In this document: positions 51,613 to 64,000 of the stretch, one piece after another
Position numbering within the stretch: position 1 is the stretch's first letter
Layout: every line of letters starts with the position of its first letter
Assembly (NCBI GenBank): GCA_004154925.1
Contig: QJNS01000746.1
Span: 186,001 to 250,000 of the forward strand
DNA from: Monosporascus cannonballus
Lineage: Eukaryota > Ascomycota > Sordariomycetes > Xylariales
Reading direction: 5' to 3'
DNA length: 64,000 bases
Notes under the pieces: model-generated
Databases searched by the model: none
What the model was told of the DNA's origin: nothing
The model's input: only the letters and a program-made list of their open reading frames with translations
Made by a program: the position numbers and the translations under genes

Positions 51613-54600
51613 TAATTATATAATTATGGCAATTTTTTAAAATTCAATTTTAACGTGATTTGAATTAATAATATATTTCAAATATTTTGCTCTTTACTAG
51701 TGGAATTAACTTTTTGGTGTTAAATATTTATTTGGCGTTTTGTAAAATCTAAAGGTTTTTATGAATGTATCCTATATATGCTTTTTCTGTATCGCAAAAA
51801 TGAAAATGTCATCGAAGTAATATACGATAAAAACGTTAGGATATTGTCGTAAAATATACTGTATTATTTAGTAAAAGGTGCTTAATGCGTTCGTAAATTT
51901 TCTTAATGTATTAAAATATTTAAGTAATTTATATTACGTTTTAAAATTTAATTTTAGTCGTATATAGCTTTAAAAACTTCTAACACATTTATAGTTTTCT
52001 TTATAGTTAAATATTGTAAATTGTTAAGACAGATAAAATCGGTTCTTAACGTTAATGATTAAAATTAATAACATTCTATTTGTGATACCAATACAGCTGA
52101 ATTAGTAATAATCGACCATAAAACATAATATTTTATTTTCCTTAGATACGAAAAATATAAGGTCTACGGCGGGTAATTTCGAAGGTCGAATTTATTCTTT
52201 TTGTAGCCGGGTTTTTAAATGTTCTTGAAAAACGCGTAATTCATTTCCCTTAATATTATAAATAAGTTTTCGTAGATAAGCTTTTTTTGGAAAATTATTT
52301 CGTAATTTTATTGGTTTTATTTAAATAGTTTTATAATAAATTTTGTGGAAAACTTAGTTACATTAATAATTTTATAATATTACATTATTTCTTGAAATTT
52401 TCCAGTCAGTATCCTAAGTTATGATTTAATTACCCAAATTCTATTTCAATAGTAACAGTAATAATTTATATGATTTTAATAGATAATTTTTTATTTCGCT
52501 CATTTAGGTAATAAAGCATTTATTACAATTTTATATTTGATGTGTTGATAAAATTTTCGAATTAATTAATTTCGCGGTTACTTTATCGGTTATCGGAAAC
52601 AATATTTTGACTTTCGGTATTCGTAACGGTATAAGGGTTTTATGTATATTTATATAATATTTTAAGTTTATTAATAACGCTACATTCAACATATTTTCGC
52701 GCTAACATTTCGTATCCCATCATTACGGTTATTAAAATATTTTTAATCGTATATCCAAAAGCAATAAAATTATTAAGGGTTCTTATCGTCGCGTTTAAAA
52801 CCTTTTTCGGAACTTCTTGTTGATTACTTTAGCTTTCGTTATTTTACGACTTTTTTATAAGTAACCTTTATTTTAATTACTGGAAGAATTTGTTAAATTA
52901 CACGTATATTTTTGTGCATAATATAATAAGTTGCTCTATTTGTCGTTTTTGCCGATATATCTGTCTTTCGAATTATCGTAATTGCTTTTTGTTTTAATTT
53001 TTTCTTTTAGTTAGCGGGTAATTTTCTGCGTCTTTTACCGTGTTTTATTCGGCTATGTTCGCTTTATTTTTTACAAGTTTCGAATAAAAACGCACATTTT
53101 TGTTTTAATATGTTTTTATTTCTGGATTTGTAATAAACGATAGTTAGAAATACAAATCAGCAATGGGCTTCTGGTAATACTCCTTGATTATCTGCTGTAT
53201 CAAAAATCTTCTGTTTAATAGTTATATTATTTGTATTAATAAGAAAGATTTTCTTATGAGCAGTATTTTTCTTGAGGCTGGTTTTATAAAGCCGCCTGTT
53301 AATCGATCCGGTTTTATGAAATAAAAATCTCGCAATGTCGGTATTATTGCTTATTTCTTTTTTTCTAGTTTTACTTTAAAAGTTAAATTTTTTTTCTAGT
53401 GTGTAGGTATTATGCGTTAATAAATTAATTCTGTTTACTTTTTATAGGAATAACATCGTTGGTTGTTAAAATAAATAATATGTATTTACCCGTATTAATC
53501 GGAGGTTTTTGGGTAAATAGTTTTTGTTTATTTTTGTTGTATTTGTAATTATTTCCGTCAGGCTTTTTGTTATTCCCTGAATGCTTTTTAAATTGGCTTT
53601 TTGGCTTTCCGTATCCCGTATCGAATTTCTTATGAAAATGGTTTATGTTCGTACTGTGGCTGGATTATATTAATAAGTTAAGAAATTTTTTGGTAATAGT
53701 GAAATTATGTTTTAAATACCAGTGTCCAATTCCTTTATCTAGGTGCTTTGAGTTTTTAATATTTATAAGCTTTATGTCTTATTTTACAGTAAATAAAATA
53801 TTTAATTTAATTCCAATATTGTTTTTGGGGCAGTTAACTGCATATCGTAATTTATCGTTAAATTTAGCCTTGGAATTTAGTGTTTTTTAAGCATATTACA
53901 GATTATTAATTTTGATTGTTATAGTAATGTAATAAATTAAAACATCGGATCGATCAATTTTAAGTTCTTTTTAGATTTCCTTTTTAAGTCCGTTGAAAAA
54001 CTTGATCATAAATACTTTTTGCCCATAATTTAGTTTCGAACCTACTTGAAGTGCTGCTATAATTAGATACTGAATCTTTTGTCGTAATCTGTTCAGTTGT
54101 ATTTCGGTTTTTGTTTTTTCGTTTATTATTCAGAAAAATTTTCTGAAAGCTTATTCGAGTTTTTCGTAGTTGTTATAAACTTATATTACTTTTTGGTTTC
54201 GCTGTTCGGAAGGTAAGTGAAATTTTTTTTTGTGTGGGTTCGAATTAAGTAATCGTATTTTAACATCCTTTTTTATTGCGAACTTTATTTGTACGGTAAA
54301 AGTTACCAATCGAACCGAGAAATATTCGAAATACGTTCTGTATTACGTTAAAAATAATTGTAACTTGGTTAAGATTTCATTAAAGGATTCAGTTTAAGTG
54401 ATTTAAACCCTTACTTGGTTTTTTTATTAGATATTAGCTGGATTAATTATACGGTTCCGGTTAGCTTTTTCGAAATATAAGTGTTATTTTTGCTTTTAGG
54501 ATATTTATAGATGGCTTAGAGAAAAATAGTATGATTATTATTATTTTTTTCCGAATGGTACGATACGTTAATTCATTAAGTTGAGTCGTTGAAGGACATT

Positions 54601-54722
54601 TCCTGGTAATTTACTGGTTAAGGCGAAGTATTTCCAAAATTTCCTAATCGGAACTTGTGGTTTTTTGAGGGATTTCGTAAATTGGTTTGTTAGTAATATA
54701 ATATCGGAATTATTACTTAAAG

Positions 54723-55150
54723 TGTAACAGTGTTATTAAATAAGAAGTTTTAATGTATATCGGTTAAAGGTTTAATTAATTGTTGAATTTAAATTGTACG
54801 GATTTATAGTAGCAAAAATGTAGGAAGTCTTTAAGTATTAAATTTTCTAAGCACCTTTTGTAATATTTAAAATATGTAGGGTAACGAAATTATATTCCAA
54901 ATCAATGCTATTTCACTATGAATTTTACGAATATGCATATTTTCCGTCTATTAATTGGAATTTAGTTGGATTTTGAAGGTAGTACAGATTTAATTCTTTT
55001 GGGTATGATGAATTTTGTATGGATTTATTTGGATTTTGCCGCTAAAAGAGGTCCAAATTACGGAACTTGATTTATTTGGTCTTTTAGCTGTTTCTGCTGC
55101 GACCGTTCATGGAGGCCGTAGCCTGCTAGGCCGTAGAACCGAGCCTGGTA
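54723..55150 (-). repeat. 5' LTR of the minus-strand chromovirus
   Basis: Plus-strand text starts TGTAACAG (U5 end, inverted) and runs to the GC-richer U3 end GCGACCGTTCATGGAGGCCG near 55100, which is kin to CGACCGTTTTCAGAAGCC (inverted start of the 26729 LTR). Boundaries are approximate. Confidence 0.65.
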
Positions 55151-58100
55151 TAAGAATAATTGAGTGATTTTTTTTCATAGAATTAGGTTAATTTACGTTA
55201 AAACTGTTTTATACTAATGTAAAAACGGAGCTATATTAAGCTGTCGTTATAAAATCAAATGCCACTAGCTTGGCTTATATTAAAAGTGTTAGAGCTATGT
55301 GAAGCCAACATTTTTTTAATATAAAAACACATTAGTAATTAGAGTTAATAGTTTACTACTAATGAACAAATACAGTTTAAAACTTAAAGTTTTTAAATAG
55401 TTCATTGCTTAATTAAACGTACATTGGTTACTTAGTAAAGTAACTAAAACTACAGACTAATATAAATATTAAAAATTACTAAAGCCTACAGATTACATTA
55501 TTAAGCCTGCTGATATTCATGTTTCATAATTTATTTGCACACTTTTGCGAAACACGCAGTGGTTTTATATAGCTAGTTATATAAATATATATACATATTG
55601 CGATTAACTGCTAATATTGTCGTATCCACTATGTTATAACATATTTAGTTAACTTATATATTCTTTTAAGCCTTTAAAATATTTCTCCCGTTGATTTTTC
55701 AATGGTTGATAATTAATGACTAATCGTCTAACTACAAACTACATCTTATAGCTATTAGTTTGTTGACTAACTACAAACTAACTACATTAGTTAGTTAATA
55801 ACTACAAAATAACCAGAAATTAAAGTAATTTAATATATATATGCATATATATATATATATATTATTTATTTACTTATTTGTACTAAGTATATTATTATTC
55901 GAACCTGAAATTATTTTAAGGCTTAGCTTTTTTGTTTTCAATTTAATAATACGAAAAGAAACACTACACAATACGTGAATTAATGATAAATTTTCCAAAA
56001 AATGAAACGTAATACTTAATATTAAATATTTTTAATGAAAATAATTCATCACGCGCTATTTTAAATTCCGACTTCTTTTTTAGGATTTACTAAGATATTA
56101 TATTCCGTATACAAATATCGTTTTTTTTCTCCGAAAAAGTTATATTAATTAGGTGTTTATTAAAATGCTTTTGTGGATTAATTTTAAAATAATTTTTTAT
56201 ATTCATACGAAACTTTGTAATGATTTGCGTTGTATTTATTACCTGTATTATTAATATTATTAATGTGAACGAAACCTTAGAAAAGATATATAAAATAGCA
56301 AAGTTAGCGATTCTTTTTGAAATTATGTTGATATTTAAATTTCCGGCTTATATAATAACGACATCATTGAAAAGGAAAACCAAAATCGAAAACATCATCA
56401 GTTTAATATTTGATTTATAATTACATGGAATATCAAGTTATACGGATTGAATTAATAAAGTTCGTCAAACTCTTATTACAATGAAATATTTATATTTATT
56501 ATTCGAAATTTAATCAGTGAATTTTTAACACATAATGTAATTAAAGTGATTTTTAAATTAAAAGGAATTTTCAGTTATCGATATCGAAATATTTAAATAA
56601 ACCGGATATTTCGAGTATATAGATATAACTGAAATTAATTTAATATATAACAGTTATTAAACGTATTCGAAATTTTCGTAAAATTAATGATTTATTTTTA
56701 AGCTGAAGTGCTTAAAATCCTACGCCAGAGTACATTGAAATTTAATCCTAAATATATTTATTTATACAAGGTACATCAGTATTCAAGCTATAAGGTCTAA
56801 GCTAAGCCAAATGCATAAAACTCTGCACTGATATTGACTCAGGAGGCTTATATGCGTAGTTGCTGATAGAAATATATTTATAGATTAGGTTAAAACAAAA
56901 ATATTACAATAAAGGTTAAAAATGCTGAAAAAATGAATTAACATATAATAGCCCTCAACTATTATAAACTTAATCATATATGTCAATAACCGCCATAACA
57001 TAACGAATAAGTAGTTGTTGAAAAGGTCAATTAACGAACTAATTAAAGAATATTCATCTTGTATGTTTAAATTATGGTAAATATTATCTATAAAATAAGT
57101 TATTTCGAAAGCCTTGGATTAGTATATTACTATTTGATAATCCGTAAGGATCTTAAGACAATATTTTGCGACGACAAAAATGAATATATTATTTAATTTT
57201 TTAAATGAATAAGATAATTAATCGTTTAAAAATTTTATATGGGAGAAGAAAGGGCTATGTAGCTAATCTTCTATTCAAAGAATCCATTAAAATATAAATT
57301 TTAAATAAATATATATTCTATTTCATTAGAAAACTAGTCGACTTCTTTTGTCTTTAACTTTCGGTAATAAAATGTTTCCCATTTTCAGCAATATTATTAC
57401 TAAAAATAAAAATCGAGTTTAACCCGAAAAGGTTAAAAAATGCGCCTAAGTACAACATTGGAACATTAAGGATATATATCTGTTGAAACTATAAGGCAAA
57501 AAATTTCTGGACTGTGAAAAAAAAGGAGAAATAAAATATAAAAAGAACTAAAAAGAGTCTCAATTTTAATTTAAATTGTTTAATAAATATGAATCAAATA
57601 AATAAGCTATATTTAAGTTAAAGTTATATTGTCCAAGTTGAGCCAACTACATAAAAATATCTTATACACTATAATTTATAAGAGAAAAATAATATATAAA
57701 GTTTTGAAATACGACAAATTACACTTCTTAATTCTACAAAGCTTTATGTTAAAATAAATTTTAACCCTTTACAAATAGGTAATATTTCAATTAATATCAA
57801 AATAAAAAGTTTATATACACAATTGCAGATAATTAAGAAAACTTAGAAAATATCAAACGTAATAAAGCTTGAAAGTAAAGTTTAAAAATAAACGAAAGAA
57901 CAAACCGTATGTGGAAATTTTAAGTACGGATAAAAAATGTGCTAATCCTTACAAGATTTACAGTTAAAAGTATTAAGTATTAATTCATAAAAAAAACTAA
58001 AAACTATAATTTTGATTATGTTTAAAGTTCTTGAAATTAGTATTAATTTTAATTCTAAAATGCACTACCGAATTCCGAATATATAACAGCGATAATCTAT

Positions 58101-58885
58101 TTTAATAAAATCATTAACAAAAGTATTTCATTTCTAGTAGATATATCACCTAGAATTATTGAATGAGCGAATATTATTGATAATTTTATTAACTTGAAAA
58201 ATATATTTAAGGAAAATTAAACTCGATTTTTAATTGTCGAATACGATTTAATTTACCTAAATAACAATAATTAGTTTTAGGAGAATTTACGTGGAATAAT
58301 ATGGAAACTACGAGAACACTGTTGACAAAATTGAGAAGCGAAACAGAGACAGAGTAAAAAACTTGCAAATTTAAACTTTGCTATAATATAGCAAAAATTA
58401 CGAATCGTTATTTATCCGGCTATTCCGGATTACTGAAGGCTTTTTAAAATGCTAAAAAGAATCGACGTGGAGAATAGTGGGATAGGGTAGTTTGAAATCG
58501 CCTTGGAGTAAGACGTTAACAAACGGGGTGGGTTTGTTGAAATTTAGGAATTGAGGTATTAATCTATCATTTTATTCAATTTCATCTATACAGTTACATC
58601 ACGTTTATGAAGAATAGAAAAATACAAAATAAAAACTTTTCAAAATATTTCAAAAGAATACATTTTTGTTAATTAAGAAAAGTTTGAATATAATGTTCTC
58701 TAAACACATATAAAGATATAAAACTATATAAATAAAATTAAAAGTTATAGGTAACTATCTGAAAGAACTAAAACTTTGTGACGTTATAATTCATTAATTT
58801 CATGTTTAAAAAACATTTCAACATATCTTCTAAAAGTATAACAAAGTTAAGAATAATAACGATCCAAAAAGAGATGTGTAGAAGT
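55151..58885. other. AT-rich DNA with dispersed repeat fragments
   Basis: No gene. It contains TAGTTA/GTAACTA-rich patches at 55425-55470 and 55715-55810, an (AT)n run near 55838-55862, repeat fragments near 56820-56870 and 57610-57780 shared with 4760-5000, and a segment at about 57060-57200 that resembles 61190-61350 beside the hAT remnant. 58270-58560 is slightly GC-richer without a readable frame. Confidence 0.5.
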
Positions 58886-59285
58886 GCACGGGAAATTTAA
58901 GGAACGGAAAAAGAAGGCCGAATTTTGGAAGACTAATTTATAAGCTATAAGTAGTTATTTTTTTAAAAAAAAAACTTCCTAACGTTATAACTACTTGACC
59001 GTTATTTAAAAAGGGTATTAAAGTATGTTATAGGCGGATAATAAAGTGAAGATAATTATCGACGAAAAGACATTTTTAACGATTAGCAGAAAATTTAAAA
59101 AAGTATAAAAGAAGTCCAAATCTTGACCACGAATTTATAAGCTACAAATAGTTTTAAAAATTAAAGTTTTTAAGCTTTAAAATTAGTTAACCGCTAATTT
59201 AAGAGGGGAATGAAATTATGTTATAAAAGGATAATAAATTTAAAATAAACCACGATACAATAAGATTTTTCCAAAAACCAAGCCT
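58886..59285. repeat. two tandem copies of a ~200-bp unit
   Basis: Unit A starts GGGAAATTTAA (about 58890) and unit B CAGAAAATTTAA (about 59087). Both continue with AATTTATAAGCTA, later GACCGTTA / AACCGCTA, and ATGTTATA..GGATAATAAA. Differences are largely C/T or G/A. The period is about 200 bases. Confidence 0.7.
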
Positions 59286-59320
59286 GGCTTAATATAATCG
59301 AAAAAAGATATCTGTCGGAA

Positions 59321-59391
59321 AAAATTTAAAAGTGTTTCAAAATTTAAAAGCGTTTCAAAATTTAAAGGTGTTTCAAAATTTAAAAGTGTTT
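59321..59391. repeat. 18-bp minisatellite, four units
   Basis: AAAATTTAAAAGTGTTTC is repeated at 59321, 59339, 59357 and 59375 (last unit incomplete). Units differ only at single transition sites (GTG/GCG, AAG/AGG). Confidence 0.92.
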
Positions 59392-61379
59392 TTTTGAAGG
59401 TTAGTTTTCTCTGAAAGAAATTAGCAAGAAAAAGGTTAGTTCTTCGTTATTTCTGGAAAATAACTGATTAATTATATGTAGTCGGTAAATACTGGCCTAA
59501 CTATATTATATTATTTTCTAGCATGGTCTATATTACAATTTAATGTTAAACTATCAGTGACTGAATCACAGCCTAGATATGTATCTTTACAAGCTTTAAG
59601 TCGATTTTTTGAGGCATAAAACTTTTAAATTGTTAAGTTTAACACATTAATGGCAAGTCATATTTCGTGATTTTAGAACTTTTATAATTCAGGGTTACTA
59701 ATGAGTTACGAATAATTTAAGTACAAGTTACAAGTCGCAGTTTGTATTTTGATAACGGCCTAAATAAAACCACAGTAATTATTTAGTAAGTCGATTAAAA
59801 AAGAACTACCTGTAATTATAGATTAATTGCTATTAATTGCTTGATCTTTGTTTTATTTTTTGAGTAAATGCGGTTTTTTGTATATAAAATAAGAGTGTTT
59901 TGATAAGGTTTCACAAATGGCTTTATTTTAGTTTTATATTATTTATTTAAATATTTGTTTCAACAATAAAACTCGGTATAGCGAGTTAGTAGCTTAATTA
60001 AAACTTTAATAATTAAGTAATAACATAGGTAAAACTACAGAAGTTAATTACTAGCTACAAAACCCCTAAAAATGAGCAACAGCAGCAACGGCTCTGATGA
60101 TATATATTGTTGACCTTATTTATTATAAAGAACTTCAAGGTTTTCCCATACCTATTTTTTCGTAAATATATTTTTTAATGAGTATTTTTTTCAGCTAAAA
60201 AGTTAAATAAAAACATTTACATGTTTAAATTATTCCAATTTTAGAATACGGGTAAATAACAAATAAAATTTGTAAAAACACAATTATTGTAAATTTTCGA
60301 ATGTTAAAAAAACTTGTAGTATTTAATGTAAATTTTTTTATTAATCAAAAATGTTTCCAATATATATATTACCGCTTTAAGCTCTTGTAAATTTTATTAT
60401 TGATTTTTAATTTATAAAACAAATAGAAAAAAAATGTTTCTTATCTTAGTTAACGGTTACGAAATACTCAGTATAATTTCCTATAACTTCGAAATAACTT
60501 TATAAGCGTTTAATATTTCTAAGCTCTATTTTCTGAATAGTAAACCATTTTTTAATAGGTTATAAAAGATATAATAAGTTTTATTAAAATCACCAAATAT
60601 TACATTAACGTCGTAACGTAAATTTAATTTTGAAAAAATTTAATATAAACTCTTTAGAGAACATTCATAAGTTATATATTAATTAAGCTTTTCTGATTTA
60701 CAATAAATAGCTTTATTTTTTACTATCAAAAATTGGTTTAAAATATTACTTTAACTTTTTTTCCAAATATTAAAGGCATGAATACATAGGTTCAAATAAC
60801 CGAAATTTTCCGTCCTTATATTTTTTTAATGTTAATAGAAAGCAAAACCTTATAAAACAGTATTATTATTTAAATACAAAAAGGAAGAAATGCTATTTTG
60901 CTCTAAAAATCTGTTAATACACAAAAAGTTTCTTTTTTAAAGATTTTCATTATTTTGCACAAATACCGTACAAAAAGAAATATATTTTTATGCGCCTTTC
61001 ATTAAGTATTTTATTTATGTATCTAATTAGACAAAACATTATCCACGTAAAGGGCAAGTATCGTAATTAAATAGTCGAAAAACAATTATTTCGAAATTAA
61101 AAATCTTTTATTGAAATTTAACTTAGATAAAGTAACGCCTAATTAGTCAAAAATTAGTTACAGCTAGTTATGATAATTATATAAAATTAAAGAAATACTC
61201 AATAATAAAGTTAAATAATATATCAACTAAAAAAATGAACCATATTTGTTTGAAATTATTACGTAAAATAAGAATTTTCAAACCTTCGAATTATTATATC
61301 ATCGTCCGATAATCCGTGGAAATATTATAACATTACTTCCAAAAGAATAGAACTAATAAGTTATTTAATTATCTATATT
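59392..61379. other. AT-rich DNA, possibly upstream part of a hAT element
   Basis: No convincing domain. A further GTAAAACTACAG motif occurs at 60029-60040. By position it could hold the degraded N-terminal part of the hAT transposase, but I cannot show this. Confidence 0.35.
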
Positions 61380-61900
61380 TATTTAAAAACAAACCTTTTA
61401 ATTAATAGCTTGAAGAAGTTAAAAATACGGAGGTAACTGAAAATAAATCCGAAAATAACGTTAGTCACGATATATATAAATATTTCAAAGGGTATTTCGA
61501 TGAAAAATTAAATATGCACTTAAAGAAAAACCAATGCATCCGTAAAGTAAGTTGAAAGGCTTATTTACTTGTATAATAATACTGCTTTGTTGTTTTATTA
61601 TAAATTTATATTTATAATCATAACAAATTATAAAAATAAAAATTTTTATAACGGTGTAAAACCAATTAACTTCGTTCCCTTATATTGGCTATTATTTCTC
61701 GACAATATTTAAGCACTGCGCCTATTTTACCTTCGATTAAAAGGTGTTTTAGTAATATTATTACAAAAAGAAAAAAAATCGAACACAACCCAAAATAGTT
61801 GGATAATATATTAAACAGCCGAATATTAATAATATATAAGTTTTACAAAATTACAATAAAAAAGATTTAAACCTCCAAGAGGGGAAAATGAAATAGTAAA
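61380..61900 (+). pseudogene. hAT-family transposase C-terminal remnant
   Basis: Plus-strand translation from about 61640 gives a tryptophan-region-like FL.RCKTN.LR followed by LAIISRQYLSTAP, SIKRCFSN, ITKRKK and NPK. This follows the hAT dimerisation signature (LA...YL....S..ER.FS......R.RL.P) with RIP-type losses. The mutated TAA/TGT codons sit where CAA/TGG would be expected. Ends, terminal repeats and the DDE core were not found. Confidence 0.55.
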
Positions 61901-63089
61901 AAAAGATTCGAAAGATTTTAACGTATATGTTATATATTTTATATATATAAGTAATATATTAATGTTTTTATAATATAAAACTATACAAGATTTCCGCTAT
62001 TTAAAAACGTTATTGTGTCAATATTAAATCAAATTTATATATTTATATATAAAGAGGGTTTTTTTAATAATTTACTTAGGTGTAAGTAATTACAGTAAAA
62101 CAAAAACGTTGAACATTATTATCAATTAACTAATAATTCTGCCCAAAGTTAAAACATATATTATCAATATATAAAAACTTTTCGTTAAGTTGTAAAAAAA
62201 AGTATTTTTAAAAATTAAGTATATATTAAAAATAAAAAAACGAAATTTAGGAAATGTTAACATAAACTGTAATATAATAAAAGATATAACGCTTTATCAA
62301 AGAAAATTTGCAAAGGTTAAAAAAAAGATTTTTAATTTTATTTTGTAAACACTTCGTTAAATTTTTAAATTATGAATTATTTTTAGTTGTTGATTAAATA
62401 AATTAAAAAAAGTTAATAAAATACTCAATATTAAACAACCAAATGTTTTTAAAAAAATTTCGAATTAATCACAATGAAAAAAACCTCAAAGTTTCATAAT
62501 TATTAATTAAGTATAAATAAAAACCGGTATTATTTATTTTTAATTTTTTTTCAAAAAATATATTGAATTATATTTATGTTTCAAATTTTATTGACATCGT
62601 ATAATCTATTATAAGAAAGCCGTTTCCTGAAAATCAAATAAAAGTTTATTGTTTAATACATATATAATATTTTTGTACTTAAACTATGTTCGTAATGTCT
62701 TCAAATTTAGGATTGTTTAATTTTTACTTTTTTTTAGTTTCGTATAAACTTTATTACGTTAATTTGTTTTTCAATAATCGTAACAATAAGGTAATACTTA
62801 TTTATTTATTATAATATGAAACTTATTTTTTAATTATATTATTCTTTTAATTTTATACTAATTATATATAATGTCGATAAATATATTGTGTTTTATAGCA
62901 TTAAAATATATTAAAATATTTTATTTAATAATTATTCTTTAAAATAGGTTTATTCTAGTTTTGCTAGTATTTTAAAATTTTTAGGTTTTTTTTTAAAATA
63001 ATAATTAATATATATGGTGCATTTTAATTTTTCTTTGCTATATTTACTTTTATTCCATTTTTAATACTTTTTCAAGAAAGACGTAATAA
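61901..63089. other. AT-rich DNA, no assignable feature
   Basis: Nothing recognisable on either strand. Confidence 0.5.
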
Positions 63090-63598
63090 TGTGAACAAAA
63101 TTGGATAAAATGAGAAAGTGCGACCATAATTTTTAGGTTTTACTAAATCTATTGTTTTTTTAAGTTGCTTTATTGCGTTTATATTCACGTTAATTCTTGT
63201 CCGAGTTTTGGAAGGGTTTTGCCGTCTGGAATAGCCGGGCAAATTAAAGTGTGTAATCGTCTAGGGTTATTCCTACTGAAATATAAATGCCGAAATTTTT
63301 AAGCTCGTTGTTAATTTTTTAAATTTTGCTAATAGTTTTTTATAGTATTTATGTTATTTGATATAAGTTCTTATAAAAATCGATTACCATCATTTTCACA
63401 TATTAACTCGTACTCAAAAATTCAAAGCCGACGTTAAATCTTTTTAAAAAAAAATTTAAAAATAGATTAAAATATCGACGGTTTTCGTTCACCCGATAGC
63501 TTTATAAGATTTAATTGCCGTAAAAGAAACGGTTTCGTTCAAGATTTTACCAAGACGTATTACTGGTATTATATACGCGAAATTTTGTGGTATGATAT
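63090..63598. repeat. ~560-bp repeated module, copy 2
   Basis: Second copy of the 51052-51612 module, in the same plus-strand orientation and more heavily mutated. It shares TTCTTGTCCGAGTTTTGGA (near 63194), the GCCGTCTGGAATAGCCGGGC core, and TTTATAAGATTTAATTGCCG near 63500. Not flanked by recognisable Gypsy RT. Confidence 0.6.
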
Positions 63599-64000
63599 TT
63601 TAATTAATAGTAACTTGAAAACCGGAAAACAATTAGGCTTAAAATTCCTAACCCTTTTACTAATTAATATCTAATGTTTTTAACCGCAAAACTGGCAAGG
63701 CTTTAAAATGCCTTTGATGGGCATTTAAATTTTACTTTTAAAGTTTACACTTACGGTTTAAATTTAAGTTTTATCTTTAAAGTTTACAGCGTGAAAACTT
63801 CACTTTTTAAGTTTATCGAATTAATTAACGAAAATAACATTTAGTATACTTAAAATTTATCGGTAATTATTCGGTTATAAAATAGATATTCCTGGCAGTA
63901 GAGTATAATTTATTTTGTTCATAAAAACTATAAATTAGTTATTTCATTCAACAATATGAAATACTGTATTTGTTTTATGAATTATACTGTGGAATGGGTT
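63599..64000. other. AT-rich window end
   Basis: No gene. Several AAGTTTAC / TTTAAAGTTTACA units between 63730 and 63820 form a loose tandem pattern. Confidence 0.4.

Larger units (their letters stand above)
49975..55150 (-). mobile_element. minus-strand chromovirus, truncated at its 3' end
   Basis: On the minus strand: 5' LTR at 54723-55150, a Gag-like region at about 53400-54600, RT at about 51750-52300 with the catalytic Asp pair retained (FDDIF at about 51800-51818), then a ~560-bp insertion. RT resumes at about 51045 with ANYYKTFIRYLNK, followed by RNase H (YTNYQNLTRFLTVK near 50600 and DTLSKRLNLE near 50490). Integrase and the 3' LTR are not found before the plus-strand LTR at 49974. 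Confidence 0.82.

Noticed and set aside
53645..53890. 81-codon plus-strand ORF.
   Set aside because: Antisense to the gag region of the minus-strand chromovirus; no motif.
59321..59391. Regular short repeats as a possible CRISPR array.
   Set aside because: Units are directly adjacent without spacers and the genome is fungal; it is a minisatellite.

Overview
The window looks like a piece of a filamentous ascomycete genome (Pezizomycotina, probably Sordariomycetes-like; no species can be named). Two sequence types alternate sharply. Four intron-containing housekeeping genes sit in short, GC-balanced islands. Everything else is extremely AT-rich, almost free of long open frames, and made largely of transposon remnants. 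Related copies differ mostly by C/T and G/A changes, with stops from CAA->TAA and TGG->TAG. This is the signature of repeat-induced point mutation (RIP).

Layout: 1-4022, Gypsy retrotransposon on the minus strand, cut by the window edge. 4023-12840, AT-rich and mostly unassignable. 12841-20260, gene island with adenylylsulfate kinase (+), V-ATPase subunit C (-) and ribosome-biogenesis factor Noc1/Mak21 (-). 20260-21640, small AT-rich block. 21640-24990, island with mitochondrial-type prolyl-tRNA synthetase (+). 24990-39540, AT-rich, containing a full-length RIP-mutated chromodomain Gypsy element (26729-33698, 427-bp LTRs, TATAT target duplication). Two nearly unmutated ~125-bp LTR-like insertions lie at 28796 and 36464, the first nested in that Gypsy. 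40261-55150, a graveyard of at least three related chromoviruses in both orientations plus a Pogo/Fot1-type DNA transposon. 55151-64000, AT-rich with tandem repeats, dispersed repeats and a hAT transposase remnant.

The genes have no common pathway: sulfate assimilation, vacuolar acidification, 60S ribosome assembly and mitochondrial translation. Exon-intron models were built by eye from splice signals and conserved protein families; all four keep frame across every junction. No tRNA, rRNA or CRISPR array was seen. The most notable non-genic items are the ~125-bp elements that kept high GC inside RIP-mutated DNA, a 110-codon antisense ORF that survived inside the Gypsy element, a Pogo remnant retaining all three catalytic Asp, and a ~560-bp repeated module that interrupts a reverse transcriptase.
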